In this document: positions 6,360 through 13,567 of the stretch, piece by piece | Layout: each line of letters begins with the position of its first letter | How positions within the stretch are numbered: the first letter of the stretch is position 1 | NCBI GenBank assembly: GCA_019308525.1 | Contig: JAFDIC010000017.1 | Span: forward strand, 1 to 22,837 | Reading direction: 5' to 3' | Origin: Deltaproteobacteria bacterium | GTDB taxonomy: Bacteria > Desulfobacterota > DSM-4660 > Desulfatiglandales > HGW-15 | DNA: 22,837 nt | Made by a program: the position numbers and the translations under genes | The notes under the pieces: generated by a model | What the model was told of the DNA's origin: nothing | Databases searched by the model: none | The model's input: the letters and a program-made list of their open reading frames with translations, nothing else

Positions 6360-7469
6360 TCAACCATCCAGCCCCAAAATCTCCATTACCGTGTCATGGA
6401 GAAGTGGTCTGAATTCCCTGATCTTTTCATTATCACGTGCCGGGTGGACCCTGTTTGTCAACAGAATTACAATGGCATCCTTTTGCAAATCCATCCATAA
6501 TGAGGTGCCTGTATACCCCAAATGGCCGACACTTTTCTCCGAGAAGTATCTTCCTGAACTGGAACCGTCCAAAGAGGGCGTGTCCCATCCAAGGGCCCAG
6601 GTTGACCAGGCAACCATATCCTGCCGCCTGAAGAATTCCTTCACGGTTTCCGTTTTGAAATGGTCCTGGCTTCTCCCCAGGTAATGGCCTCGAAGCATAC
6701 TGGCAATTCTGTGTACCTCTTCGGCTGTGCCGAATAATCCTGCATGACCGGAATAACCCCCCAAAGCATAGGCATTCTCATCATGCACCTCCCCCTGGAT
6801 TACCCTGTTGCGCCAGGGGCACTTCTCGGTAGCAGCAAACTCGTCCCTTCCGAGGGATTCCAGGTGGTCTTCCGAGGCAAGAAAGGTTCGTTCAAGCCTC
6901 AATGCCTGGTAGATGTTCTCCTCAACAAATCTTGCCATTTCAATCCCCGTGGCTTCTTCCACGATCCATTCCAGGACCATGAACCCCAGGTCACTGTAAA
7001 GGCATTTTTCGCCCGGCTCGCATGCAAGGGGTTCTGACATGATCCACCTTCTCAAGATCTGCTTCCTTTCACCCGGTGGGTGTGAAACCAGGTCCCTGAA
7101 GAATGGTTTCCAGTCCGAGAAGCCAGCAGAGTGATTCAGCAATAACCTTGGACTTATATCCCTCTTGTCCTCAGGCAAGGGGCCTTCAATCAGGTCGTCC
7201 AGGTGATGATCGAGGTCGATCTTACCCGAATCAAACAGTTTCATCACGGCAAGCGTCGTGGCCAGAGGCTTTGTCAGTGAGGCAAGGTCAAAGATGGTAT
7301 CTTTTTTCATGGGGACGTATCTTGGAACTATTGAAAGGTTGCCAACCGCCTCCGCCATGGCAACCTCCTCGCCCCTGGCGCAAAGGAGTACGGCGCCCGG
7401 AAATACACCCTCGTCCACCCCCCTTTCGAGCAGGTCTCTTATCCTTTTCTTGCCTCGAATCTTCACCAT
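6360..7469 (-). CDS. Serine hydrolase, class C beta-lactamase / penicillin-binding-protein-like (EstB family)
   Basis: The 369-residue protein has the beta-lactamase-superfamily active-site triplet: S64-L-T-K67 (SxxK), Y158-S-D160 (YxN-like) and a late HLGYTG motif (316-321) in place of KTG. It also has GEVHDENAYALGG followed by GHAGLFGTAEEV (227-252), typical of a cytoplasmic or periplasmic serine hydrolase subgroup often linked to cell-wall peptide turnover. No signal peptide is visible in the N-terminus (MVKIRGKKRIRDLLERG), so a cytoplasmic location is likely. Such proteins may act as D-amino-acid peptidases or esterases; the substrate cannot be read from sequence. The ATG at 7469 is the first after an in-frame stop, but no clear ribosome site precedes it. 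The 258 bases upstream (7470-7727) contain nothing else I can support. Confidence 0.85.
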   Translation of the reverse strand: MVKIRGKKRIRDLLERGVDEGVFPGAVLLCARGEEVAMAEAVGNLSIVPRYVPMKKDTIFDLASLTKPLATTLAVMKLFDSGKIDLDHHLDDLIEGPLPEDKRDISPRLLLNHSAGFSDWKPFFRDLVSHPPGERKQILRRWIMSEPLACEPGEKCLYSDLGFMVLEWIVEEATGIEMARFVEENIYQALRLERTFLASEDHLESLGRDEFAATEKCPWRNRVIQGEVHDENAYALGGYSGHAGLFGTAEEVHRIASMLRGHYLGRSQDHFKTETVKEFFRRQDMVAWSTWALGWDTPSLDGSSSGRYFSEKSVGHLGYTGTSLWMDLQKDAIVILLTNRVHPARDNEKIREFRPLLHDTVMEILGLDG

Positions 7470-7707
7470 ACAAGCGTATTCTGAAAGCTACAATCTAACC
7501 GCCCGCGTCCCGGGGTCTATCTGTCGGCGGCAAGAACAGGAGCAAACGGACACGAGTGGGACCAAGAATCACACTCTAAAGATCCCTGGGGAGTAAACAG
7601 CGTTTCACCTAACGGACAGGGGGCCAGCCGCGGCCAGCGCATGCAGGGCGCTGGATTTTCGGGGCGCATAGTGCCCAAAGCAATCTCCTGAACGCCGCTG
7701 TCGGCAG

Positions 7708-7728
7708 GGGCCTATGAAAACCAGGCCC
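7708..7728 (-). terminator. Hairpin at the end of ridA (possible terminator)
   Basis: GGGCCT (7708-7713) and AGGCCC (7723-7728) form a 6-bp stem with a nine-base loop touching the ridA stop codon. There is no U-run after it on the minus strand, so it is a weak terminator call. Confidence 0.3.
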
Positions 7729-8120
7729 TATCTTAAGACAGCCACGCACTCAATCTCAACTCGCGCGCCAAAGGCCAGACCGTTGGCCCCCAGCGCACTC
7801 CGCGCGGGTAAGTGCTTGGGAAAATAGGTCACGTAGACCTTGTTCATCTCTGACCACTCACTCATATCAGCGAGCATCACCGTCACTTTGATTACATGAT
7901 CGAGCGAAGAGCCGTATCGTTCCAGGGTAGCCTTGATGTTCTCCATCGTTTGCCGCGTCTCAGGCGTGATCCCGCCGGGGACTAACTCCATGGAACCATC
8001 CGTTCCAATCTGCCCTGACAGGTAAAGCATCGGGCCGACGCGCACTGCTTCGGAGAAGGGCAGGCCTTTCAACTGTTCGGAAGTGAGATATTCCACGCCT
8101 GGTTCTGTCTGAGGATTCAT
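7728..8120 (-). CDS. RidA/YjgF/YER057c family protein (enamine/imine deaminase)
   Basis: The 130-residue protein covers the full RidA fold. RidA enzymes hydrolyse reactive 2-aminoacrylate and other enamines made by PLP enzymes, working as cytoplasmic trimers. Visible motifs are LYLSGQIGTDGS, TRQTMENIKATLERYG, the Arg-bearing LPARSALG (R107, equivalent to the carboxylate-binding Arg of E. coli RidA) and RVEIECVAV at the end, with the Glu conserved. GANGLAFGARVEIEC is a common subgroup variant. The start at 8120 is supported by GGGAGA seven bases upstream. It stands as an apparent single gene between the DUF202 fragment and the serine hydrolase. RidA subgroup and substrate remain open. Confidence 0.9.
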   Translation of the reverse strand: MNPQTEPGVEYLTSEQLKGLPFSEAVRVGPMLYLSGQIGTDGSMELVPGGITPETRQTMENIKATLERYGSSLDHVIKVTVMLADMSEWSEMNKVYVTYFPKHLPARSALGANGLAFGARVEIECVAVLR

Positions 8121-8203
8121 TTCAAGTCTCCCATGATAATTGGGTTGGCAATCTACAACTTCTTACAAGCCCAGAGACATTCGGTTGCCGGTTCCGGGCC
8201 AAA

Positions 8204-8323
8204 TTACCTTCCCAAGTGCTTCGATTGGCAATTACGGTTGCGTATCTTTCGGATGAGAATCTCTATTACCAAAAACGACAGAGAAGTCCGTAGGAATGCC
8301 AATAGCGTTCTCTCATTGGACAT
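8204..8323 (-). pseudogene. DUF202 (YidH-type) membrane protein fragment
   Basis: Forty-six bases after the DUF1269 gene, on the same strand, a 39-codon reading starts MSNERTLLAFLRTSLSFLV. This matches the first transmembrane segment of DUF202 proteins (pattern NERT-LAW-RT-L). The family needs two or three more membrane helices, but the frame turns basic (IRKIRNRNCQSKHLGR) and stops. No later frame clearly continues it. The ribosome site is poor. I read it as a truncated remnant; a tiny expressed peptide cannot be excluded. Confidence 0.5.
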
Positions 8324-8369
8324 GATGGTCCGTCCAACGGCTAGGAAATCAGCCGATTTACAAACCTGT

Positions 8370-8855
8370 TCAGGATTGCTCAAGAACTTTCCGCAGCTCC
8401 TCTTCTTTGTCCTTTGTGAGCGATGTCTTGAGAACCTTTCCCTTGAATCCCTTGAGTGCTTCCAGTACCTTGTCCGGAGTGGCTTTGCGCACCAGCACGA
8501 ACAGGGCGGAGGTCCCCGGTCTGAGAGTCTCACCAAGTTCTTTCATGAATTTGTCGGTGATACCGATATCACTCAGTTTGCCCGAAAGGGCTCCGACGCC
8601 GGCACCAACCGCTACGCCCAGCAACGGATTGAGAAAAATCAGCCCGATGAGCATACCCCAGAAAGTTCCCCCCACCGCACCGGCGGCAGTGAGGTTGACG
8701 GCTTGATGCAATTTGAGCTTGCCCTTGTCGTCCTTGGTCACCACCACCACATCTTCCATATCGATGAGGTACTCTTTTTGAAGTTTCGCCAATTCTGCCC
8801 TCAGTTCAAATGCCTTGTGTTCATCCTCAAATCCAATCACAACTAGATTACTCAT
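8370..8855 (-). CDS. DUF1269 family membrane-associated protein
   Basis: The 161-residue protein opens MSNLVVIGFEDEHKAFELRAEL. It has a central Gly-rich hydrophobic segment (about 53-95, GAVGGTFWGMLIGLIFLNPLLGVAVGAGVGAL) and ends in an alpha/beta domain with GTSALFVLV and a charged helix. This is the layout of DUF1269 proteins, which are uncharacterised, membrane-associated and often seen in stress or membrane-related clusters. The start has a strong ribosome site (AAGGAGA, 6 bases before ATG). Glycine-zipper features suggest membrane insertion. Its 3' neighbour is a DUF202 fragment, and DUF202 proteins are also small inner-membrane proteins, so the two may once have formed a unit. Confidence 0.87.
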   Translation of the reverse strand: MSNLVVIGFEDEHKAFELRAELAKLQKEYLIDMEDVVVVTKDDKGKLKLHQAVNLTAAGAVGGTFWGMLIGLIFLNPLLGVAVGAGVGALSGKLSDIGITDKFMKELGETLRPGTSALFVLVRKATPDKVLEALKGFKGKVLKTSLTKDKEEELRKVLEQS

Positions 8856-9114
8856 GGTGTTCTCCTTTCTTGATCAATTCTCTTCATTCTTATCATCCCA
8901 GCAAAACGCTCCTTGTTGACAACCCAAATTTCATTTGCGCAACAGGCTATCCGGCCGGGACGGCGAACAAGGTGATGAAGCCCAACACTATCGCCAGCAA
9001 GTGGAACAAGAAACTCTACTGTCTAAGACAAGTCAAGAAAAAACGTTGGCCGGATCGAGTCAAAGGGCCTTGTCTTTTCCCATGGATTCTGCTTTCAAGT
9101 CTATTCAATGAGCA

Positions 9115-9738
9115 TTAGCCTTGAGAAAGCGAGTCTAAGACAGCCGTTGTTCCGGCTATTACCATTTGCGTTCCTATCACACTTAGAATTAAACCCATTA
9201 AACGGGTAACGATTCCGAGACCGCTTTGACCGATTACAGCCAAAATATTCGAACCAAAAATGAAGCAGAAAAACGTAATCAGACATAGAACTGCAAACGC
9301 TGTCACTGTCACTGTTATTCCCATTATCCCTCCGGATGCAGAATAGTGCATTGCTGTTGCAATGGTTCCTGGGCCGGCAAGAAGGGGTACAGCCAAAGGC
9401 GATATTGCCACGTCAGAGTCTTCTCCCGCATCGGCGGAATTAAGCTTGGAACCGCCACCGCCCAGCATGTGATACCCAACAAGAAATACCAAAATACCAC
9501 CTGCTATTCTCAGTGCAGTGAGAGTTATGCCAAAGAAGTGAAACATCAATTTACCAAGCAAGGAAAATAGAAGGATCAGAAAAAAAGTAATGATCAATGC
9601 TTTGATTGCAATGTGGAATCGCTCCGATTTGTTCTTGTCTCCCACTAAGCCCATAAAGGCTGCAGCGTTGGCAATAGGATTCATAATTGCAAAAAAACCC
9701 AAAAACACCGTTATCATATGTGTATATGTGTCACGCAT
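9115..9738 (-). CDS. MarC family integral membrane protein (UPF0056)
   Basis: The 207-residue protein is almost wholly hydrophobic, with about six membrane helices. It carries MarC family landmarks: FFAIMNPIANAAAFMGLV near the N-terminus, LRIAGGILVFLVGYHML (about 76-92), SPLAVPLLAGPGTIATAM (about 112-129) and a closing GLGIVTRLMGLILSVIGTQM-type segment. The family sits in the inner membrane. Despite its name it has no proven role in multiple antibiotic resistance, and its transported molecule is unknown. The start at 9738 is supported by AGGAG eight bases upstream. It appears to be a single gene; the 259 bases downstream (8856-9114) show no gene. Confidence 0.9.
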   Translation of the reverse strand: MRDTYTHMITVFLGFFAIMNPIANAAAFMGLVGDKNKSERFHIAIKALIITFFLILLFSLLGKLMFHFFGITLTALRIAGGILVFLVGYHMLGGGGSKLNSADAGEDSDVAISPLAVPLLAGPGTIATAMHYSASGGIMGITVTVTAFAVLCLITFFCFIFGSNILAVIGQSGLGIVTRLMGLILSVIGTQMVIAGTTAVLDSLSQG

Positions 9739-10380
9739 TTGATTCTCTCCTAGAAACCTAGTCCTCTCGACCGTCGAAGATCCCGCGCTATGCGGGAGTC
9801 AAAGATAATGCCTCTCGCGCGGAGTTTTGTGTCCAAAATGACAAATTCCACGCAGCAAAGTAGAAATGTGTTTCAAATTCTAATAACCAATCCTTCGACC
9901 CCGAGGCTCTCGACAGGTGACCAAAACCCTCCAAGAGGAGACGTTGTTTGGGTTTTGGAATTTGGGCCATAGGAAATTGTTTGGTATCCGCCGCGGGGTC
10001 TTCTAAGACGAACAGATATGGGGATAGGTTCAACTGGTCAAGACCGTTTTTCACCCGATTTGTTGTGTTTATTGGTCCAAATAGGGCTTTGAATACCGAT
10101 AATCCGGGAAAGGAAGCAAGTTTCTGGTCCATGAATTTGATCTCGGGAGTCTTAGGGTCTTTTGCCAGAATCTGTGTCTTACTCCACTCCGCTTGCCTGT
10201 CATTGGTTTACATTAACCTTTATCCACGGACACCGCAAGCCCTTTGTTGCCGGCTTTACCACTTTTTCACGGCCCCTCTCTTGCCTGGAAGGCACATTTG
10301 CCCGTCCAAAAAAGCATTCCAAGCCCTGGATGAGAGCGGTTTGCGACCAATTCGTTCAGGATTTCAAGCGGTTGTCGACC
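9739..10380. other. Gene-poor stretch upstream of marC
   Basis: No frame here looks like a known protein. A 114-codon minus-strand frame (9788-10132) has no ribosome site and no recognisable family. A short hairpin lies at 9781-9797 (TCCCGC / GCGGGA). Phrases such as TTCGACCCCGAGGCTCTCGACAGG look like scattered intergenic repeat debris. It may be decayed former coding sequence. Confidence 0.45.
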
Positions 10381-10669
10381 CCCTGTAGGAGCAGGTTTTA
10401 CCTGCGATGCCGGATCATTGAACCGCATCCACAGGTTGCCCCTCTGGGGGACTGGGAATCGCAACTACAAGCTGCTCCTGCACCGGGATGGAGGTTGGAA
10501 ATCGCAGCCCCAAGCTGCCTCCTACAGGGGTATGATGAATCATCTCCCCTCCCTGTAGGAGCAGGTTTCACCTGCGATACCTGATCATTGAACCGCATCC
10601 ACAGATTGCCCCTCTAGGGACTGGGGTTCGCAACTACAAGCTGCTCCTGCACCGGGATGGAGGTTGGAG
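10381..10669. repeat. Duplicated REP-like array (two copies of a ~119-base unit, 170-base period)
   Basis: The unit at 10381-10499 recurs at 10551-10668 with few changes. Each unit starts with a forward REP-like element (CCTGTAGGAGCAGGTTT, ACCTGCGAT; hairpin GCAGGT/ACCTGC) and contains a reversed one (near 10458-10482 and 10628-10651). An extra reversed copy lies at 10500-10528. The sequences belong to the widespread TGTAGGAGC...GCGA type of REP palindromes. The same family recurs at 15229-15359. These are usually mobilised by RAYT transposases encoded elsewhere; none is in the window. Confidence 0.8.
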
Positions 10670-10719
10670 AGTGACCGGCAAAAAGGTTGGTCGGCAGGAA
10701 TATGCCTCATATTATTCGC

Positions 10720-10746
10720 TTGATAAAAAGGAAGACTTGAGATAAT
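10720..10746 (+). promoter_or_regulatory. Weak candidate promoter for the iron-dehydrogenase / aminotransferase operon
   Basis: TTGATA (10720-10725) and GATAAT (10741-10746) each match five of six consensus bases, but the 15-base spacing is short. It lies about 125 bases before the dehydrogenase start, in the only AT-rich part of this spacer. Confidence 0.3.
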
Positions 10747-10870
10747 CATTACATCCTGGTTTGGGATACGCAGGGGAAAAACTCCAGAACACGCGGGTTC
10801 GGCTGCAAGTCGATCCGAGTCGGGAGAATGCAGTCTCAAGCGGAAATCACTCACCGCGGGGGAGTTGAAT

Positions 10871-12061
10871 ATGCATGGGCTGATTACCATTGAAGGAGTC
10901 AAGAAGACAGTTTTCGGGGCCGGGGCCCTGAAGGAACTGGGAAACGTTGCCAGGGATCTCCATGCCTCCAGGCTGCTCCTTGTTACAGATCGAGGTCTCG
11001 CGAAAACGAACATCCCTGAAAGGGCCGAGGGAATACTGCGGGATGTCGGCATTGAGACAGTGCCCTACCAGGAAATCACCCCTGAGCCGTCTCCACAACT
11101 CGCGGACGAAGGAGCGGAAATCGCTAAGGAGAAAAATGTAGAGGCCGTCATCGGGCTTGGAGGAGGCAGCACCATGGATGTCGCCAAGGCAATAGCCGTC
11201 CTGGTGAACAACGGAGGCAAGGTCGTTGATTACATCGGCCTTGGCCTCGTGAAGGAACGCGGCCTTCCCACGATCATGGTGCCGACCACGGCGGGGACCG
11301 GGAGCGAGACAACTTTCACAGCCGTTTTTACTATGCGGGAGAAAAAGGGCAAAGGGGGAATCAACAGCCCCTTTCTCTACCCCAGCGTGGCAGTACTCGA
11401 TCCTGAGCTTACCCTGGGCCTTCCCCGGGAGATAACCGCCTATACGGGCATGGATGCCCTGACCCATGCCCTTGAGTCTTATACGTCCCTTCAGGCCCAC
11501 TTCATGAGTGAGCCGGTGTCCTTGAGCGCAGTGAAACTGATCGCCGGTAACATAAGGGAGGCAGTGGCTGATGGCGACAGCTACGGCTTCAGGGAAAGCA
11601 TGATGAAAGGGAGCTATCTGGCCGGTCTCGGCCTGGCAATGGCTGGAGTCGGCGCCGTACATGCCATGGCCTACCCCCTGGGGGCATTCTTTGATATTCC
11701 CCATGGTATTGCAAACGCCGTGATGCTACCATATGTTTTCGCACATAATTGTCAGTCAGCCGTCCAGAAGTTCTGTCGAATCGGGGAGGCCATGGGCCTG
11801 GAAAGGGAACCAGGCACCAGCCTTGACAGGGCCAAAGGGGCTGTAAAGGCGATCTTTGATCTTGGCGGAGAAATCGGCATCCCGAGAAGCCTGAGGGAAC
11901 TTGGTATACCCGAAGATGCAATAAGCGACATGGCCGAGGCCGCCATGAAGGTGGAACGTCCCATGTTGAACAACCCAAGACCCATGAACGTGCAAGCGGT
12001 TGAAGAGGTATACAGAGAGGCCTTTGAAGGCAACACCGACATGATCGACCGAATTGAATAG
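10871..12061 (+). CDS. Iron-containing alcohol dehydrogenase; candidate Kdo 8-oxidase (KdnB role)
   Basis: The 396-residue protein is a full group III (iron-dependent) alcohol dehydrogenase. The nucleotide-binding GGGSTMD is at 97-103 and PTTAGTGSE at 138-146. The metal ligands are D195 and H199 (GMDALTHA), H264 (GAVHAMAYPL) and H278 (DIPHGIANA). It oxidises an alcohol or reduces an aldehyde with NAD(P). I start it at ATG 10871, which has GGGGGAG six bases upstream, rather than the in-frame TTG six bases earlier. A KdnA-like aminotransferase follows after 21 bases. In Shewanella the KdnB (iron dehydrogenase) and KdnA pair converts Kdo to 8-amino-Kdo, so a Kdo 8-oxidation role is the best contextual guess. 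Its PHGIAN motif region looks more like general propanediol- or butanol-type enzymes than Shewanella KdnB as I recall it. A 4-hydroxybutyrate dehydrogenase role is a weaker alternative. Confidence 0.88.
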   Translation: MHGLITIEGVKKTVFGAGALKELGNVARDLHASRLLLVTDRGLAKTNIPERAEGILRDVGIETVPYQEITPEPSPQLADEGAEIAKEKNVEAVIGLGGGSTMDVAKAIAVLVNNGGKVVDYIGLGLVKERGLPTIMVPTTAGTGSETTFTAVFTMREKKGKGGINSPFLYPSVAVLDPELTLGLPREITAYTGMDALTHALESYTSLQAHFMSEPVSLSAVKLIAGNIREAVADGDSYGFRESMMKGSYLAGLGLAMAGVGAVHAMAYPLGAFFDIPHGIANAVMLPYVFAHNCQSAVQKFCRIGEAMGLEREPGTSLDRAKGAVKAIFDLGGEIGIPRSLRELGIPEDAISDMAEAAMKVERPMLNNPRPMNVQAVEEVYREAFEGNTDMIDRIE

Positions 12062-12082
12062 CTGATACGCAAGGAGGTTACC

Positions 12083-13285
12083 ATGCCTGGATTTGAAGTG
12101 CTGGGTGAAGAGGAAAAGAAGGAGATCCTGGACGTACTGTCCCGGGGTGTACTTTTCCGGTACGAATTTGACAACGAAAGACAGGGAGTTTACAAGGTCC
12201 AGGACTTTGAGAAAGGGTTTGCAAGGTATTGCGGGGTAAACCATGCCCTGGCCGTCTCTTCAGGCTCTGCTGCCCTGAGAGTCGCGCTGGCAGCACTGGG
12301 AATAGGCCCTGGCGACGAAGTCATCACCCAGGGATTTACCTTTGTTGCCACCTGGGAGGCTATCCTGGATTCCGGCGCCACTCCCGTATTCGCTGAAATA
12401 GACGATACCCTTTGCCTGGACCCGGAAGACCTGGAAGCCAGGATCACGTCGAGGACAAGGGTCGTCATCCCGGTCCACATGTGCGGTGCCCAGGCACGTA
12501 TAAAGGAGATCGCGGGGATAGCAAAAAGGCGCAATCTCCATGTTATAGAGGACACGGCCCAGTCATGTGGCGGTCGCATCAATGGAAAGGCCCTCGGCTC
12601 CTTCGGAGACCTGGGAACTTTCTCCTTTGACTCGGTCAAGACCCTTACCACGGGTGAAGGCGGCATGATTATCACGAACAACGAAGACCTCTACATAAAG
12701 GCCTCGGAATACCACGATCACGGCCATGACCATGATCCCAGCGTGGGCAGGGGCCTTGAGAAGAGAAGTTTTTTCGGCTCCAATTACCGAATGATGGAAC
12801 TACAGGGCGCCCTTGGTCTTGCTCAATTGAGAAAACTGGATAACATCATCTTGAAGGGGCAGAAAGAAAACAAGCAGCGCATTAAGGAAGCCCTTTCGAG
12901 GTACGAGGAGATCACCTTCAGGAACATACCAGACCCTGATGGCGATACGGCAAGTTTCTTGATCTTTTTCCTCCCAACCAGGGAAAAAGCCCAGGCTTTC
13001 AACCGGGTTCTGACCTCTGAAGGGGTCGGTACCGTGTACTGGTATGAAAACACCTGGCACTACTACGGTAGATGGGAGCACCTCCTGGAAGGCAAGACAC
13101 TGGTCAGAACAGGATATCCCTTCAAGGACGGCTCCGGCGGAAAAAGATTGGATTATGCTGGCCTGGTATTGCCAACAACAGACGAACTGCTGTCCCGGGC
13201 CTTGACCATACCGATAAACATTCGTATGGACGAACAAATTCCGGGCATTCTCAAGGCCATTGAGAAGGCATCAAGGGTACTTTGA
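12083..13285 (+). CDS. kdnA: DegT/DnrJ/EryC1-type aminotransferase, KdnA-like (8-amino-3,8-dideoxy-Kdo transaminase)
   Basis: The 400-residue protein is a PLP-dependent sugar aminotransferase. Visible are SSGSAALRVAL (59-69, cofactor phosphate), GDEVITQGFTFVAT, the aspartate in VIEDTAQSCGG (D157) and the Schiff-base lysine K186 in FSFDSVKTLTTGEGG. Beyond the general family, several stretches match my recall of Shewanella KdnA: the opening MPGFE, the variant SFDSVKT in place of SFHPTK, EYHDHGHDHD, LGLAQLRKLD, and NIPDPDGDTASFL near residue 285. KdnA transfers an amino group to 8-oxo-Kdo, giving the 8-amino-Kdo of some lipopolysaccharides. The start has an ideal ribosome site (AAGGAGG, 6 bases before ATG), and the iron dehydrogenase lies 21 bases upstream, so both steps would be made together. 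Cytoplasmic location is expected. Confidence 0.8.
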   Translation: MPGFEVLGEEEKKEILDVLSRGVLFRYEFDNERQGVYKVQDFEKGFARYCGVNHALAVSSGSAALRVALAALGIGPGDEVITQGFTFVATWEAILDSGATPVFAEIDDTLCLDPEDLEARITSRTRVVIPVHMCGAQARIKEIAGIAKRRNLHVIEDTAQSCGGRINGKALGSFGDLGTFSFDSVKTLTTGEGGMIITNNEDLYIKASEYHDHGHDHDPSVGRGLEKRSFFGSNYRMMELQGALGLAQLRKLDNIILKGQKENKQRIKEALSRYEEITFRNIPDPDGDTASFLIFFLPTREKAQAFNRVLTSEGVGTVYWYENTWHYYGRWEHLLEGKTLVRTGYPFKDGSGGKRLDYAGLVLPTTDELLSRALTIPINIRMDEQIPGILKAIEKASRVL

Positions 13286-13324
13286 GCGTGGCCGTGGCAA
13301 GTCCTGCCGGCGGGGATTCCAACC

Positions 13325-13475
13325 TTGATGCGTCCGGAAAAACTCCGTCTGCTGCGTTGCGCTGCATCTTTTTTGCTCACTGCGGCGTACCCCTGTGTAC
13401 GCTTAATTCCTAAAGATTTGAGCGCCTTGCACCTGCCTGCCGCAGGCAGGTCCGGGGCTTTCTCGGGCGCATCAA
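13325..13475. repeat. Large imperfect palindromic intergenic element
   Basis: The stretch folds on itself. TTGATGCG at 13325-13332 pairs with CGCATCAA at 13468-13475, further matches run inward (TCCGGAAAAAC against GCTTTCTCGGG), and the centre is the perfect stem GCGTAC (13385-13390) / GTACGC (13397-13402) around CCCTGT. It fills most of the 282-base gap between the aminotransferase and nadE. It resembles multi-copy intergenic palindromes of deltaproteobacterial genomes. It may also act as a terminator-like structure for the upstream operon. Confidence 0.65.
13431..13451. repeat. Perfect 10-bp palindrome nested in the larger element
   Basis: ACCTGCCTGC (13431-13440) and GCAGGCAGGT (13442-13451) are perfect inverted repeats around one base. 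It lies in the right arm of the larger palindrome and has no counterpart of equal length in the left arm (about 66 against 79 bases), which suggests a later insertion or expansion. Confidence 0.75.
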
Positions 13476-13567
13476 CGCCTTAGGATTTTTGCGGGTTGGT
13501 CAGGCTTTGTTTAAGCCAAGTCAGATCATTCGGCCCTTGCTTCAATACCCGAGAGTGGTTGAGATCC

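Noticed and set aside
8810..9118. 102-codon plus-strand open frame antisense to the DUF1269 start region
   Set aside because: It overlaps a supported gene, lacks a ribosome site and has no resemblance to a known protein.
9788..10132. 114-codon minus-strand open frame upstream of marC
   Set aside because: No ribosome site, no recognisable family and odd composition. It looks like decayed or intergenic sequence.
10381..10669. Repeat array considered as a CRISPR
   Set aside because: There are only two long copies with internal palindromes in both orientations, no regular 28-37-base repeats with uniform spacers, and no cas genes. It fits REP elements.
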